Position numbers and translations under genes: made by a program
In this document: piece after piece, positions 1 to 5,814 of the stretch
Numbering within the stretch: the stretch's first letter is position 1
Layout: the number at the start of each line of letters is the position of its first letter
Assembly: GCA_001825115.1 (NCBI GenBank)
Contig: MHUY01000014.1
Span: forward strand, 11,230 to 20,439
From: Candidatus Yonathbacteria bacterium RIFOXYC2_FULL_47_9
GTDB lineage: Bacteria > Patescibacteriota > Minisyncoccia > Phycocordibacterales > UBA1550
Direction: 5' to 3'
DNA: 9,210 bases
Notes under the pieces: model-generated
Database searches by the model: none
The model's input: the letters and a program-made list of their open reading frames with translations, nothing else
Told to the model about the DNA's origin: nothing

Positions 1-500
1 AGTCGCGCACGATTCGTATTCCCGTTCATATGGTAGAAACGATTTCGAAATACAAACAAGTAGTTCGCCGTCTTTCTCAGGATCTCGGTCGTGAACCGCT
101 TCCTGGTGAAGTGGCAACAGAGATGGGCCTCGAGATTGAAAAGATCTACAACATTAAAAATATCGACCAAGATACCGTGTCGCTTGAAAAGCCAATTGGT
201 GATGATGATGAAAAGTCCACGCTCGGCGAGTTTATCGCAGATGACAAGATTCTCTCTCCTGCACAGGAGTCTGCTCAGCGTATTCTCTCTGACCAAGTTA
301 AAGAGATCATGGCAGATCTTTCTGAAAAAGAACGATCGATCCTTGAGATGCGTCACGGCCTCGTAGACGGTATCGTTCATACGCTTGAGGAAGTAGGAAA
401 GGAGTTTGGTGTCACCCGTGAACGTATCCGTCAGATTGAAGCAAAAGCAATCGAAAAGATTCGTGCTCACGACAAGGTGGACAAGCTGCGGAATTACTAG
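1..500 (+). CDS. rpoD: RNA polymerase primary sigma factor, C-terminal part (5' end outside window)
   Basis: This is the 3' end of the housekeeping sigma-70 gene, which directs RNA polymerase to -10/-35 promoters. The reading frame is open from base 3 and begins SRTIRIPVHMVETI, the sigma region 3 motif, so translation does not start at the ATG at 30. About 165 residues are visible and end at TAG 498-500. Region 3 comes first, followed by a linker with LGEFIADD. Region 4 then carries the -35-binding helix-turn-helix: LEEVGKEFGVTRERIRQIE followed by AKAIEKIR, near-identical to the family consensus. The C-terminus is normal, so only the 5' end is missing, because of the window edge. A terminator follows 40 bases after the stop. 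The intact region 4 agrees with the TTGACA-like -35 boxes seen elsewhere in the window. Confidence 0.96.
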   Translation, partial: SRTIRIPVHMVETISKYKQVVRRLSQDLGREPLPGEVATEMGLEIEKIYNIKNIDQDTVSLEKPIGDDDEKSTLGEFIADDKILSPAQESAQRILSDQVKEIMADLSEKERSILEMRHGLVDGIVHTLEEVGKEFGVTRERIRQIEAKAIEKIRAHDKVDKLRNY

Positions 501-540
501 TTGTAACGGTAAGGCTTTCCTCAGTATAACTTTTTAATGA

Positions 541-573
541 AAAAATGCGCGAACTGAATGTTCGCGCATTTTT
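541..573. terminator. Bidirectional intrinsic terminator between rpoD and the small minus-strand gene
   Basis: A perfect 14-bp inverted repeat (541-554 AAAAATGCGCGAAC with 560-573) has a 5-base loop, TGAAT. Its GC-rich core is flanked by an A run on the left and a T run on the right, so it can stop transcription in both directions. It lies between the convergent ends of rpoD (stop at 500) and the small minus-strand gene (stop at 598-600). On the minus strand the U tract is slightly longer, six bases against five. Confidence 0.9.
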
Positions 574-597
574 GCCACTATTGGCTAATCTTGTGTT

Positions 598-747
598 TTA
601 ACGCTTAGGAAGACTGTTGAGGGCGATAGCGTGCAGTTGCCCCAAGTCGCCGAATGTAGCTAATCCAACCCCGATCCCATAAGTGTAGCTAAGCATTCCC
701 GCCCCCAAAAGTCCTACATAGAAAAAGAAATTTAACATTGTCCGCAT
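598..747 (-). CDS. Small 49-residue hydrophobic membrane protein, unrecognised
   Basis: The predicted product is MRTMLNFFFYVGLLGAGMLS followed by 29 residues ending SLPKR. It has a hydrophobic, Gly-rich stretch from about residue 5 to 33, long enough for one or two membrane passes, and a short C-terminal tail ending in basic residues. I do not recognise the family. The start at 747 is chosen because AAGGAG (minus strand, 756-761) sits 8 bases before this ATG, and because a near-consensus promoter (791-819) initiates near 785. The longer in-frame ATG at 819 lies upstream of that start site, inside the -35 box, so it cannot be used. The gene converges on the rpoD terminator and is divergent from sufB. 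The strong promoter, strong ribosome site and terminator together argue that this is a real, well-expressed gene and not a chance ORF. Confidence 0.72.
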   Translation of the reverse strand: MRTMLNFFFYVGLLGAGMLSYTYGIGVGLATFGDLGQLHAIALNSLPKR

Positions 748-755
748 ATTCGTTT

Positions 756-761
756 CTCCTT
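756..761 (-). promoter_or_regulatory. Shine-Dalgarno sequence of the 49-residue miniprotein
   Basis: The minus strand reads AAGGAG, with 8 bases between it and the ATG at 747. It decides the start of the small gene. It is the only strong, well-spaced Shine-Dalgarno I can find in front of any start in this window. Confidence 0.75.
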
Positions 762-790
762 TGTGTGATACGACGTGTGAATCTGAGAGT

Positions 791-819
791 ATCATAGCAA
801 TTTTTTCCATTCTTGTCAA
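791..819 (-). promoter_or_regulatory. Near-consensus sigma-70 promoter of the miniprotein gene
   Basis: On the minus strand, -35 TTGACA (814-819, perfect) is followed by a 17-base spacer and -10 TATGAT (791-796, five of six). TGC directly precedes the -10, giving an extended -10. Transcription should begin near 785, leaving a leader of about 37 bases that contains the Shine-Dalgarno. The -35 box overlaps that of the rightward sufB promoter, offset by one base. Confidence 0.85.
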
Positions 820-841
820 GACCTTAAAATTATGCTAGAGT
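813..841 (+). promoter_or_regulatory. Extended -10 promoter of the suf operon
   Basis: The -35 box is TTGTCA (813-818). A 17-base spacer ends in TGC, and the -10 is TAGAGT (836-841). The expected start of transcription is about 848-849, on or next to the sufB ATG, which predicts a leaderless mRNA. The -10 also covers the alternative GTG at 840, ruling that codon out as a start. No clear palindromic repressor site is visible. Confidence 0.72.
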
Positions 842-848
842 GTTGCCT

Positions 849-2192
849 ATGACGCAAGTCGAAAAGACGACTATTAATAAGGGCATTTCGGAAGAACTCG
901 TACGGCATATTTCGAAAACCAAAGGGGAGCCGGCGTGGATGCTTGAAAAGCGCCTCGCAGCTTTTGCGTTGTACGAAAAAGCGCCGATGCCGAAATACGG
1001 CCCTGACCTTTCAGGTCTTGATCTCGAAAATATGATTTACTATGTCGATCCTGACACGCCCGAAACGGATAAGTGGGCAGACTTGCCCGCGGAAATCACA
1101 GAAACGTTTGAGAAGCTCGGTATTCCCAAAGCGGAGCGTGAGTACCTTGGTGGCGTGGGCGCACAGTATGACTCAGGGATGGTGTACCATCGTCTAAAGC
1201 AGTCTCTTGCTGACAAAGGAGTTATTTTTGAAAACATGGATGTCGCCCTTCAAAAATATCCTGAGCTTGTGCAGAAATATTTCATGACCGACTGTGTACC
1301 CATTACGGATCATAAATTTGTGATGCTTCACGCAGCAGTATGGAGTGGCGGTACATTCATCTACGTTCCAAAGGGTGTCAAAGTAGATATGCCGCTTCAG
1401 GCGTACTTTCGCATGAACCGTGAACGCAGTGCGCAGTTCGAGCACACGCTCATTATTGCGGATGAGGGTTCACAGATCGAATACATCGAAGGATGTTCTG
1501 CGCCGAAATATAATTTTTCATCACTGCACGCGGGATGTGTGGAGATCTTTGTGCACCAGGACGCAAAAGCAAAATATGTGAGTATCGAAAACTGGTCACT
1601 CAATACCTACAACCTGAACACCAAGCGTGCGATCGTCTACGCAAATGCCGAAATGAAATGGGTGAACGGCAATATGGGTTCGGGGGTTACGATGCTCTAT
1701 CCCTCGTCAGTACTCGTAGGTGAGGGTGCGCGCGCGGACAACCTCGGTCTCGTGATCGCGGGTAAAGGTCAGATTCAGGATACGGGCGCAAAGTCTATTC
1801 ACCTCGCGCCCCACACCACCTCAACTATTTATTCAAAATCGATTTCTAAAGATGGCGGCGTGGCAAACTATCGCGGGCTCATCAAGGTTTCAAAGCGTGC
1901 TCGTGGATCACGCGCATCACTCGTATGCGACTCACTCCTTCTCGACAGCGGTTCACAGGCGAATGCTTTTCCTGCAGTAGAAAATGCGAACGATGATGTC
2001 GAGATCTCTCACGAAGCGCGCATTGGGCGTATTGGCGATGATGAGATCTTCTACTTGAAGACTCGTGGTTTTTCTGAGAGTGAAGCGATCCGCCTTGCGG
2101 TGAATGGTTTTGCGCAGCCTATCATCAAAGAGCTTCCTCTTGAATACGCGGTCGAGCTTAACAAACTCATTGCACTTGAAATGGGTGAATAG
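849..2192 (+). CDS. sufB: Fe-S cluster assembly scaffold protein SufB
   Basis: SufB is the cytoplasmic scaffold on which the SUF pathway builds Fe-S clusters, working with the ATPase SufC and usually SufD. The 447-residue product spans the N-terminal SufB/D domain and the C-terminal beta-helix core. Near the C-terminus, LVCDSLLLDSGSQANAFP holds Cys360, which aligns with the functionally important Cys405 of E. coli SufB. SHEARIGRIGDDEIF holds His388/Glu389 of the core interface. The ending NGFAQPIIKELPLEYAVELNK is typical of SufB and not of SufD. A second conserved cysteine lies in EGCSAP (Cys216). The length is slightly below the 465-495 of many SufB proteins. ATG 849 is preferred over GTG 840, which lies inside the -10 box. 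It is the first gene of the operon, and sufS follows after 7 bases. Confidence 0.97.
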   Translation: MTQVEKTTINKGISEELVRHISKTKGEPAWMLEKRLAAFALYEKAPMPKYGPDLSGLDLENMIYYVDPDTPETDKWADLPAEITETFEKLGIPKAEREYLGGVGAQYDSGMVYHRLKQSLADKGVIFENMDVALQKYPELVQKYFMTDCVPITDHKFVMLHAAVWSGGTFIYVPKGVKVDMPLQAYFRMNRERSAQFEHTLIIADEGSQIEYIEGCSAPKYNFSSLHAGCVEIFVHQDAKAKYVSIENWSLNTYNLNTKRAIVYANAEMKWVNGNMGSGVTMLYPSSVLVGEGARADNLGLVIAGKGQIQDTGAKSIHLAPHTTSTIYSKSISKDGGVANYRGLIKVSKRARGSRASLVCDSLLLDSGSQANAFPAVENANDDVEISHEARIGRIGDDEIFYLKTRGFSESEAIRLAVNGFAQPIIKELPLEYAVELNKLIALEMGE

Positions 2193-2199
2193 AGTATTT

Positions 2200-3435
2200 A
2201 TGAAAGTGAATCCAGAATCAATTAAAAAAGATTTCCCTATTTTCCTTAAAGGTCAGCCTTTTGCCTATCTAGACACGGCGGCAACCTCACAGACACCCCA
2301 GGTGGTGCTGGATGTTATGGATGCATACTACACGAAATTTCGCGCCAATATTCACCGTGGGCTGTATGAAGTGGGGGAGGATGCAAGCAAGGCTTACGAT
2401 GACGCTCGGGTAAAAGTAGCGCGTTTTATTGGCGCAGAGTCACATGAAGTTATTTTTACTGCCGGGGCAACCGCATCATCCAACATGCTCGTATCAATGC
2501 TTGAGTATTCAGGAATAGTAAAAGAAGGTGATGAGGTTGTAACAACTGCCATGGAGCATCATGCAAGTTTGATCCCGCTTCAAGAACTTGCCAAGAGGAA
2601 TGATCTTGATTTGAAACATATTCCGCTCGCGGAAGATTCGGTCGCACTTGATTATTCGGTGGTAGAAAAATTCATCACGGACAAAACAAAGATTGTGAGC
2701 ATTATGCTTGCATCCAATGTGACGGGAGTCATCAATGAGGTGGCACGTATTTCTGAGGCTGCACACAAGGTGGGTGCGTTGGTCATCTGCGATGTAACGG
2801 CGGCGGTTGGTCATATGTCGGTTGATGTGAAAACCCTCGGCGCAGACTTCGTGTATTTCTCAGGGCACAAGATGTGTGGGCCAACAGGAATTGGGGTGCT
2901 TTGGGGTCGTGCAGATGTTTTGAAAAAGCTTCAACCTGGAGTGTATGGTGGCGGTATCGTCGAGGAAGTAACACTTGCCCGCGCGACGTATCGAGGAATT
3001 CCCGAGCGTTTTGAGGCGGGGACACCCAACATTGCGGGAGCGATCGGACTTGGCGCTGCAGTAGGTTATCTTGAAGAAGTAGGTGTTGAGAATATTCATG
3101 AGCACAGCAAAGCACTTGCCGATATGGCGGCGAAGCTTCTCGAAGAAATTCCTGGAGTGCGCGTGATTGCAGAGCGTGATTCTCTGAAGAATGTAGGCAT
3201 CGTGTCATTTGTGGTTAAAGGTATTCATCCTCATGATGTAGCGGATATTCTCGGTAAAGAGGGGGTTGCTATTCGTGCAGGACACCACTGTGCGATGCCG
3301 CTCGTGACTGACGCACTTGGTGTGCCGGCGGTCGCTCGTGCAAGTTTTTACTTTTACAATACGCCAGAGGATATTGATGCGCTTGTTCGTGGTATCAAAA
3401 AGGCGCAAGAAATTTTTAACAATTTTAGCAAATAG
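2200..3435 (+). CDS. sufS: Cysteine desulfurase SufS (PLP-dependent, group II)
   Basis: SufS converts L-cysteine to alanine and holds the released sulfur as a persulfide for Fe-S assembly. The product is 411 residues, the normal length. FSGHKMCGPTG carries the PLP-binding Lys224, RAGHHCAMPL carries the catalytic Cys364, and MEHHAS carries the PLP-stacking His120 or 121. RFEAGTPN and the C-terminal RASFYFYNT are also conserved. HPHDVA contains His345, placed 19 residues before the catalytic Cys as in Bacillus SufS, where that His swaps onto the zinc of SufU; this predicts SufU as acceptor. Two pocket motifs are unusual: DVTAAVGH replaces the usual DGAQAVMH-like block, losing a Gln, and AGATA replaces RGTTE. 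Start ATG 2200 lies 7 bases after the sufB stop and matches the usual N-terminus; an upstream in-frame ATG at 2104 would overlap sufB by 89 bases. sufU follows after one base. Confidence 0.96.
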   Translation: MKVNPESIKKDFPIFLKGQPFAYLDTAATSQTPQVVLDVMDAYYTKFRANIHRGLYEVGEDASKAYDDARVKVARFIGAESHEVIFTAGATASSNMLVSMLEYSGIVKEGDEVVTTAMEHHASLIPLQELAKRNDLDLKHIPLAEDSVALDYSVVEKFITDKTKIVSIMLASNVTGVINEVARISEAAHKVGALVICDVTAAVGHMSVDVKTLGADFVYFSGHKMCGPTGIGVLWGRADVLKKLQPGVYGGGIVEEVTLARATYRGIPERFEAGTPNIAGAIGLGAAVGYLEEVGVENIHEHSKALADMAAKLLEEIPGVRVIAERDSLKNVGIVSFVVKGIHPHDVADILGKEGVAIRAGHHCAMPLVTDALGVPAVARASFYFYNTPEDIDALVRGIKKAQEIFNNFSK

Positions 3436-3436
3436 C

Positions 3437-3835
3437 ATGGAAGAACTCTACAAAGAAAACTTGCTTGACCACAATGCGCATCCACACAACAAGCGGGTGA
3501 TTGAGGTCCCGCATGTTGAGGCCGAAGCGCGCAACGCATCATGTGGCGATCGTGGAGTCCTTATGATTGCGTTTAACGAAGGTGAACATGTGATTGACGC
3601 AGCGTTTCAGGGCGAAGGGTGCGCGGTATCACAGGCAGGACTCTCGATGCTTACTGATAAGATAAAAGGGATGAACGCAGAAGAGCTCAAGCTCTTGTCC
3701 CCGGGTGATATCTATACTATGCTGGGCGTACAGATTAGTCCCGGCCGTGTAAACTGTGCACTCCTGGGCTACGAGGCACTTGAAAAGATCTTGAAAAAAC
3801 CACTCCGCGAAAAAGAACCAATATGTCTACATTAA
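3437..3835 (+). CDS. sufU: SufU/IscU-type sulfur acceptor or scaffold protein
   Basis: This protein accepts persulfide sulfur from SufS; in Gram-positive bacteria SufU does so through a zinc site. The 132-residue product has the family's Cys/Asp set: SCGDRG (Cys36, Asp38), GEGCAVSQAG (Cys62) and GRVNCALLGYEAL (Cys107). The Arg before the third Cys and the absence of the IscU His just before it are SufU-like. The Cys62-Cys107 distance is 45, close to IscU (43 in E. coli) and about 17 shorter than Bacillus SufU, whose characteristic insertion is missing. The N-terminus LYKENLLDHNAHPHNK is the usual docking region. The ATG at 3437 is one base after the sufS stop, and the gene overlaps sufC by 13 bases, so translation is probably coupled. 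Calling it SufU rests on operon context and motif; IscU-like is the alternative. Confidence 0.92.
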   Translation: MEELYKENLLDHNAHPHNKRVIEVPHVEAEARNASCGDRGVLMIAFNEGEHVIDAAFQGEGCAVSQAGLSMLTDKIKGMNAEELKLLSPGDIYTMLGVQISPGRVNCALLGYEALEKILKKPLREKEPICLH

Positions 3836-4551
3836 AACTCAACAACATTACTATCGAACGCGAAGGCAAGGTCGTCGTAAACGACGCTTCTCTCGAAGTG
3901 CGCAAAGGAGAGGTGCATATTATTATGGGGCCCAATGGTGGAGGCAAATCAACGCTTTTGAATGCGCTTATGGGGCATCCTGCGTACACCGTCACGGGTG
4001 GTACTATGATGCTCGACAATGAGGATATTATAAACTTGCCTCCCGAGAAAAAGGCAAGCAAGGGAATATTCCTTTCTATGCAGTACCTTCCAGGTATAGC
4101 TGGGGTGACGATGCTGTCGTTCCTTCATCGTGCGTACCGCCTGCTCAAGGGGAGCGATATATCGGTACCGGATTTTTATAAATCACTTACAGCAAAAGTG
4201 AAAGCGGCCGGCCTCGACGAGGGTCTGGTAAAGCGTTTTGTGAATGTAGACTTTTCAGGTGGTGAAAAAAAACAAGGAGAGATCATCCAGCTTCTGGCGC
4301 TTGAGCCAAAGTTTGCGCTCTTGGATGAGATTGACTCAGGGGTGGATATCGATTCATTAAACAAGGTATTTGCAGGGATTGAACAGTTGCGCAAAGAAGG
4401 AACAGGGTTTATTATTGTGACGCACTTGGGTACGATTCTTGAAAAAGTAACACCCGATCGCGTGTCGGTGATGAAAGGTGGTACGGTTGTGCGCACGGGA
4501 GGTGCAGAACTTGCGCGTGAGATTTTGACTAAGGGATTTGAAAATATATAA
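3823..4551 (+). CDS. sufC: Fe-S cluster assembly ATPase SufC
   Basis: SufC is the soluble ABC-type ATPase that binds SufB (and SufD) and drives conformational change of the scaffold during cluster assembly. The 242-residue product is near the usual ~250. Walker A is GPNGGGKST (36-44), the signature is FSGGEKKQGEIIQ (from 144), Walker B with the following acidic residue is FALLDE (164-169), and the switch His is in VTH (201). The segment DEIDSGVDIDSL is characteristic of SufC and distinguishes it from transporter ATPases. The start ATG at 3823 lies inside the sufU reading frame. No membrane partner is encoded nearby, as expected for SufC. Seven bases after its stop begins the left arm of the inverted repeat described at 4558. 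Confidence 0.97.
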   Translation: MSTLKLNNITIEREGKVVVNDASLEVRKGEVHIIMGPNGGGKSTLLNALMGHPAYTVTGGTMMLDNEDIINLPPEKKASKGIFLSMQYLPGIAGVTMLSFLHRAYRLLKGSDISVPDFYKSLTAKVKAAGLDEGLVKRFVNVDFSGGEKKQGEIIQLLALEPKFALLDEIDSGVDIDSLNKVFAGIEQLRKEGTGFIIVTHLGTILEKVTPDRVSVMKGGTVVRTGGAELAREILTKGFENI

Positions 4552-4557
4552 CCATGA

Positions 4558-4685
4558 ATCCCGTTAGAGATTGAATAGTTTATTTTTTAGTGGTAGGTTT
4601 AGTTAATAATGAAATTTATAAGCAGAAATTAAGCGAGATAACTACGGAAGTGTTTCCCAAAAACACTTCCTATCTCTAACGGGAT
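4558..4685 (+). repeat. 128-bp intergenic element bounded by perfect 14-bp inverted repeats
   Basis: The left arm ATCCCGTTAGAGAT (4558-4571) is the exact reverse complement of the right arm ATCTCTAACGGGAT (4672-4685). The interior is AT-rich, with no ORF of note, and carries its own hairpin (4646-4670) directly next to the right arm. The right arm includes the A and T of the DUF59 start codon ATG (4684-4686). The first five bases at each outer edge share a direct copy of ATGAA (4554-4558 and 4684-4688). It could be a small non-autonomous mobile element or a structured mRNA region controlling translation of the next gene; the sequence does not decide between them. Confidence 0.7.
4646..4670 (+). 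other. Perfect hairpin without U tract, inside the sufC-DUF59 gap
   Basis: GGAAGTGTTT (4646-4655) pairs exactly with AAACACTTCC (4661-4670) around the 5-base loop CCCAA. It is followed by TATCTC and not by a T run, so it is not a standard intrinsic terminator. Only one base separates it from the right arm of the surrounding 14-bp inverted repeat, so in RNA the two helices could stack as one structured domain. Confidence 0.75.
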
Positions 4686-4980
4686 GAAAAACATTACTGA
4701 AAAAGACATTATTGAAAAGTTGAAGCTCGTAAAGGATCCAGAGATCGGTATTGATATTTGGACCCTCGGTCTTGTGTACAAGATCACGATCGATGAAGAG
4801 GGGGTAGAGGTCTTAATGACACTCACCACGCCGTTCTGTCCGTTTGCCGACGAACTCATTGCTGACGTAGAAAAGAAGGTTGGTGAACTTGGGTACCCAG
4901 AAGGTGATGTGCGTGTAGAACTTACCTTTGAGCCAGCATGGGAACCATCCGAAGAGGTGCGTATGATGCTCGGTGTATAA
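4684..4980 (+). CDS. MIP18/DUF59-family Fe-S maturation protein (SufT-like)
   Basis: Small DUF59-domain proteins, including SufT and the MIP18 group, help mature or deliver Fe-S clusters; they are soluble and act in the cytoplasm. The 98-residue product is a single domain. It has the family block DPEIGIDIWTLGLVYKI (from Asp18), the TLTTPFCPFA motif with the conserved Cys52, and the C-terminal VELTFEPAWEP. Its position at the end of the suf operon supports the Fe-S role. ATG 4684 is the only possible start: the in-frame sequence upstream has no ATG, GTG or TTG back to the stop at 4639. The ribosome site is absent, and the start lies in the right arm of the inverted repeat, so its translation may depend on opening that structure. 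A PaaD-like role is less likely, since no phenylacetate genes are present. Confidence 0.93.
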   Translation: MKNITEKDIIEKLKLVKDPEIGIDIWTLGLVYKITIDEEGVEVLMTLTTPFCPFADELIADVEKKVGELGYPEGDVRVELTFEPAWEPSEEVRMMLGV

Positions 4981-5003
4981 AGCCCGCCCGCTCCAAGTAA
5001 ACA

Positions 5004-5039
5004 AAAAAAGCCGCCCTTCTTTAGAAGAGCGGCTTTTTT
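5004..5039. terminator. Bidirectional intrinsic terminator ending the suf operon and the DsbA-like gene
   Basis: AAAAAAGCCGC (5004-5014) pairs with GCGGCTTTTTT (5029-5039). Above it, CTTC (5016-5019) pairs with GAAG (5024-5027) across a single C/A mismatch, around the loop TTTA. With an A run on one side and a T run on the other, it works in both directions. It lies between the convergent DUF59 (stop 4980) and DsbA-like (stop 5055) genes. Confidence 0.93.
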
Positions 5040-5054
5040 ATAATTTATAGCAAA

Positions 5055-5780
5055 CTACTTTGACTGGAGTGTCTTTTCGATTGAGGCTTTAACAATTTCG
5101 TACTGTTGCGCTCCACCAATGGTGCCCGCAACTTTACCGTCGACAAGAACGATTGAATGTGGAGTACCATTCACGCCAGCTTTTGCGCCACTAGCAGCCT
5201 GCGCGTCAACAACTGATTTCATTTCACCGCTTGATAGACATTCATTAAATGCAGCCACATCAAGCCCTACTGTTGCCGCAATCTTTGGAAGTTCAGCCAC
5301 ATCAAGTCCATCATTGGCAGGAGTGATTTCCATCATCCTGTTCAAGTATTCCCAAAACTTCGTATTACCCCCGAGCTTGTTTGCACATTCGGTTGCCTCT
5401 GATTCCTTCTGAGCTTTAGCGTGGTTGCTGGCGATAGGGAAATGGCGATACACCCACGCAACTTTTCCGCCACTACTGTATTCACTCATAATACGATTCA
5501 TCGTCTCATGAAACACTTTACAGTAAGGACACTCAGTATCTGAATACTCTACAATAACAATTTTTGCATTAAGGTTACCAACGATATGGTCAGTAGCTGT
5601 TACGGGGTCAATATCTATGGCTTTGTTTTGTTCGTCCTGCGAAGCAGTAGCGATACCTTGCTTTCCGTCACCAAAATAAACAGCAGCGGCGATTGCAAGG
5701 CCCGCGACAATAATGGCAAACGGCAAAGCCCAGGTATTTGCAGGGGTCTGCGTTGTTGGTATGTTGTTTTCTCCTTCCAT
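5055..5780 (-). CDS. Membrane-anchored DsbA-like thiol-disulfide oxidoreductase
   Basis: This is a thioredoxin-fold protein expected to make or rearrange disulfide bonds in exported proteins outside the membrane. The 241-residue product starts with a short polar N-terminus, then one hydrophobic anchor (about 17-36, LPFAIIVAGLAIAAAVYF). A linker leads into the catalytic fold. The active site is ECPYCKVFH (Cys84, Cys87) after VIVEYSDT, and the cis-proline loop is NGTPHSIV (Pro207). Two further cysteines, Cys132 and Cys181, lie in the helical insertion and could form a structural disulfide. It resembles the Thioredoxin_4/BdbD-type DsbA group. No cleavage site follows the hydrophobic segment, so it is probably tethered. 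No DsbB/VKOR partner is seen in the window. It stands alone, divergent from engB, with a 102-bp shared upstream region. Confidence 0.9.
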   Translation of the reverse strand: MEGENNIPTTQTPANTWALPFAIIVAGLAIAAAVYFGDGKQGIATASQDEQNKAIDIDPVTATDHIVGNLNAKIVIVEYSDTECPYCKVFHETMNRIMSEYSSGGKVAWVYRHFPIASNHAKAQKESEATECANKLGGNTKFWEYLNRMMEITPANDGLDVAELPKIAATVGLDVAAFNECLSSGEMKSVVDAQAASGAKAGVNGTPHSIVLVDGKVAGTIGGAQQYEIVKASIEKTLQSK

Positions 5781-5814
5781 AAAATTATATTTAATTACCG
5801 ATTAAGATGGGCTC

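Noticed and set aside
501..530. Promoter-like pair TTGTAA and TATAAC (18-base spacer) directly after rpoD
   Set aside because: It would initiate a few bases before the terminator hairpin at 541-573 and transcribe nothing. Most likely a chance match.
747..819. Longer, 73-residue version of the miniprotein starting at 819
   Set aside because: Its start sits in the -35 box and the extra residues are encoded upstream of the predicted transcript start. The shorter form has a well-placed Shine-Dalgarno.
840..848. GTG start for sufB, three codons upstream of the ATG at 849
   Set aside because: The codon lies inside the proposed -10 box (836-841), upstream of the expected transcript start, and adds nothing conserved.
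813..848. Fur- or IscR-type operator at the suf promoter
   Set aside because: I looked for a palindrome over the -10/-35 region and found only the -35 overlap itself, so no metal- or Fe-S-sensor site can be supported.
2783..3208. 141-residue ORF on the minus strand within sufS
   Set aside because: It lies entirely antisense to a well-conserved sufS, has no family motif, promoter or ribosome site, and looks like a reading-frame shadow.
3735..4061. 108-residue minus-strand ORF across the sufU-sufC junction
   Set aside because: It is antisense to the conserved SufU C-terminus and SufC Walker A region, with composition explained by the genes on the other strand.
4558..4685. Integron attC site, because of GTTAGAG and CTCTAAC at the arms
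   Set aside because: The order is reversed relative to attC (GTT box first), the degenerate boxes are not fully matched, and no integrase is present.
4558..4685. CRISPR repeats or part of an array
   Set aside because: There are only two arms in inverted orientation, no direct repeats with regular spacers, and no cas genes.
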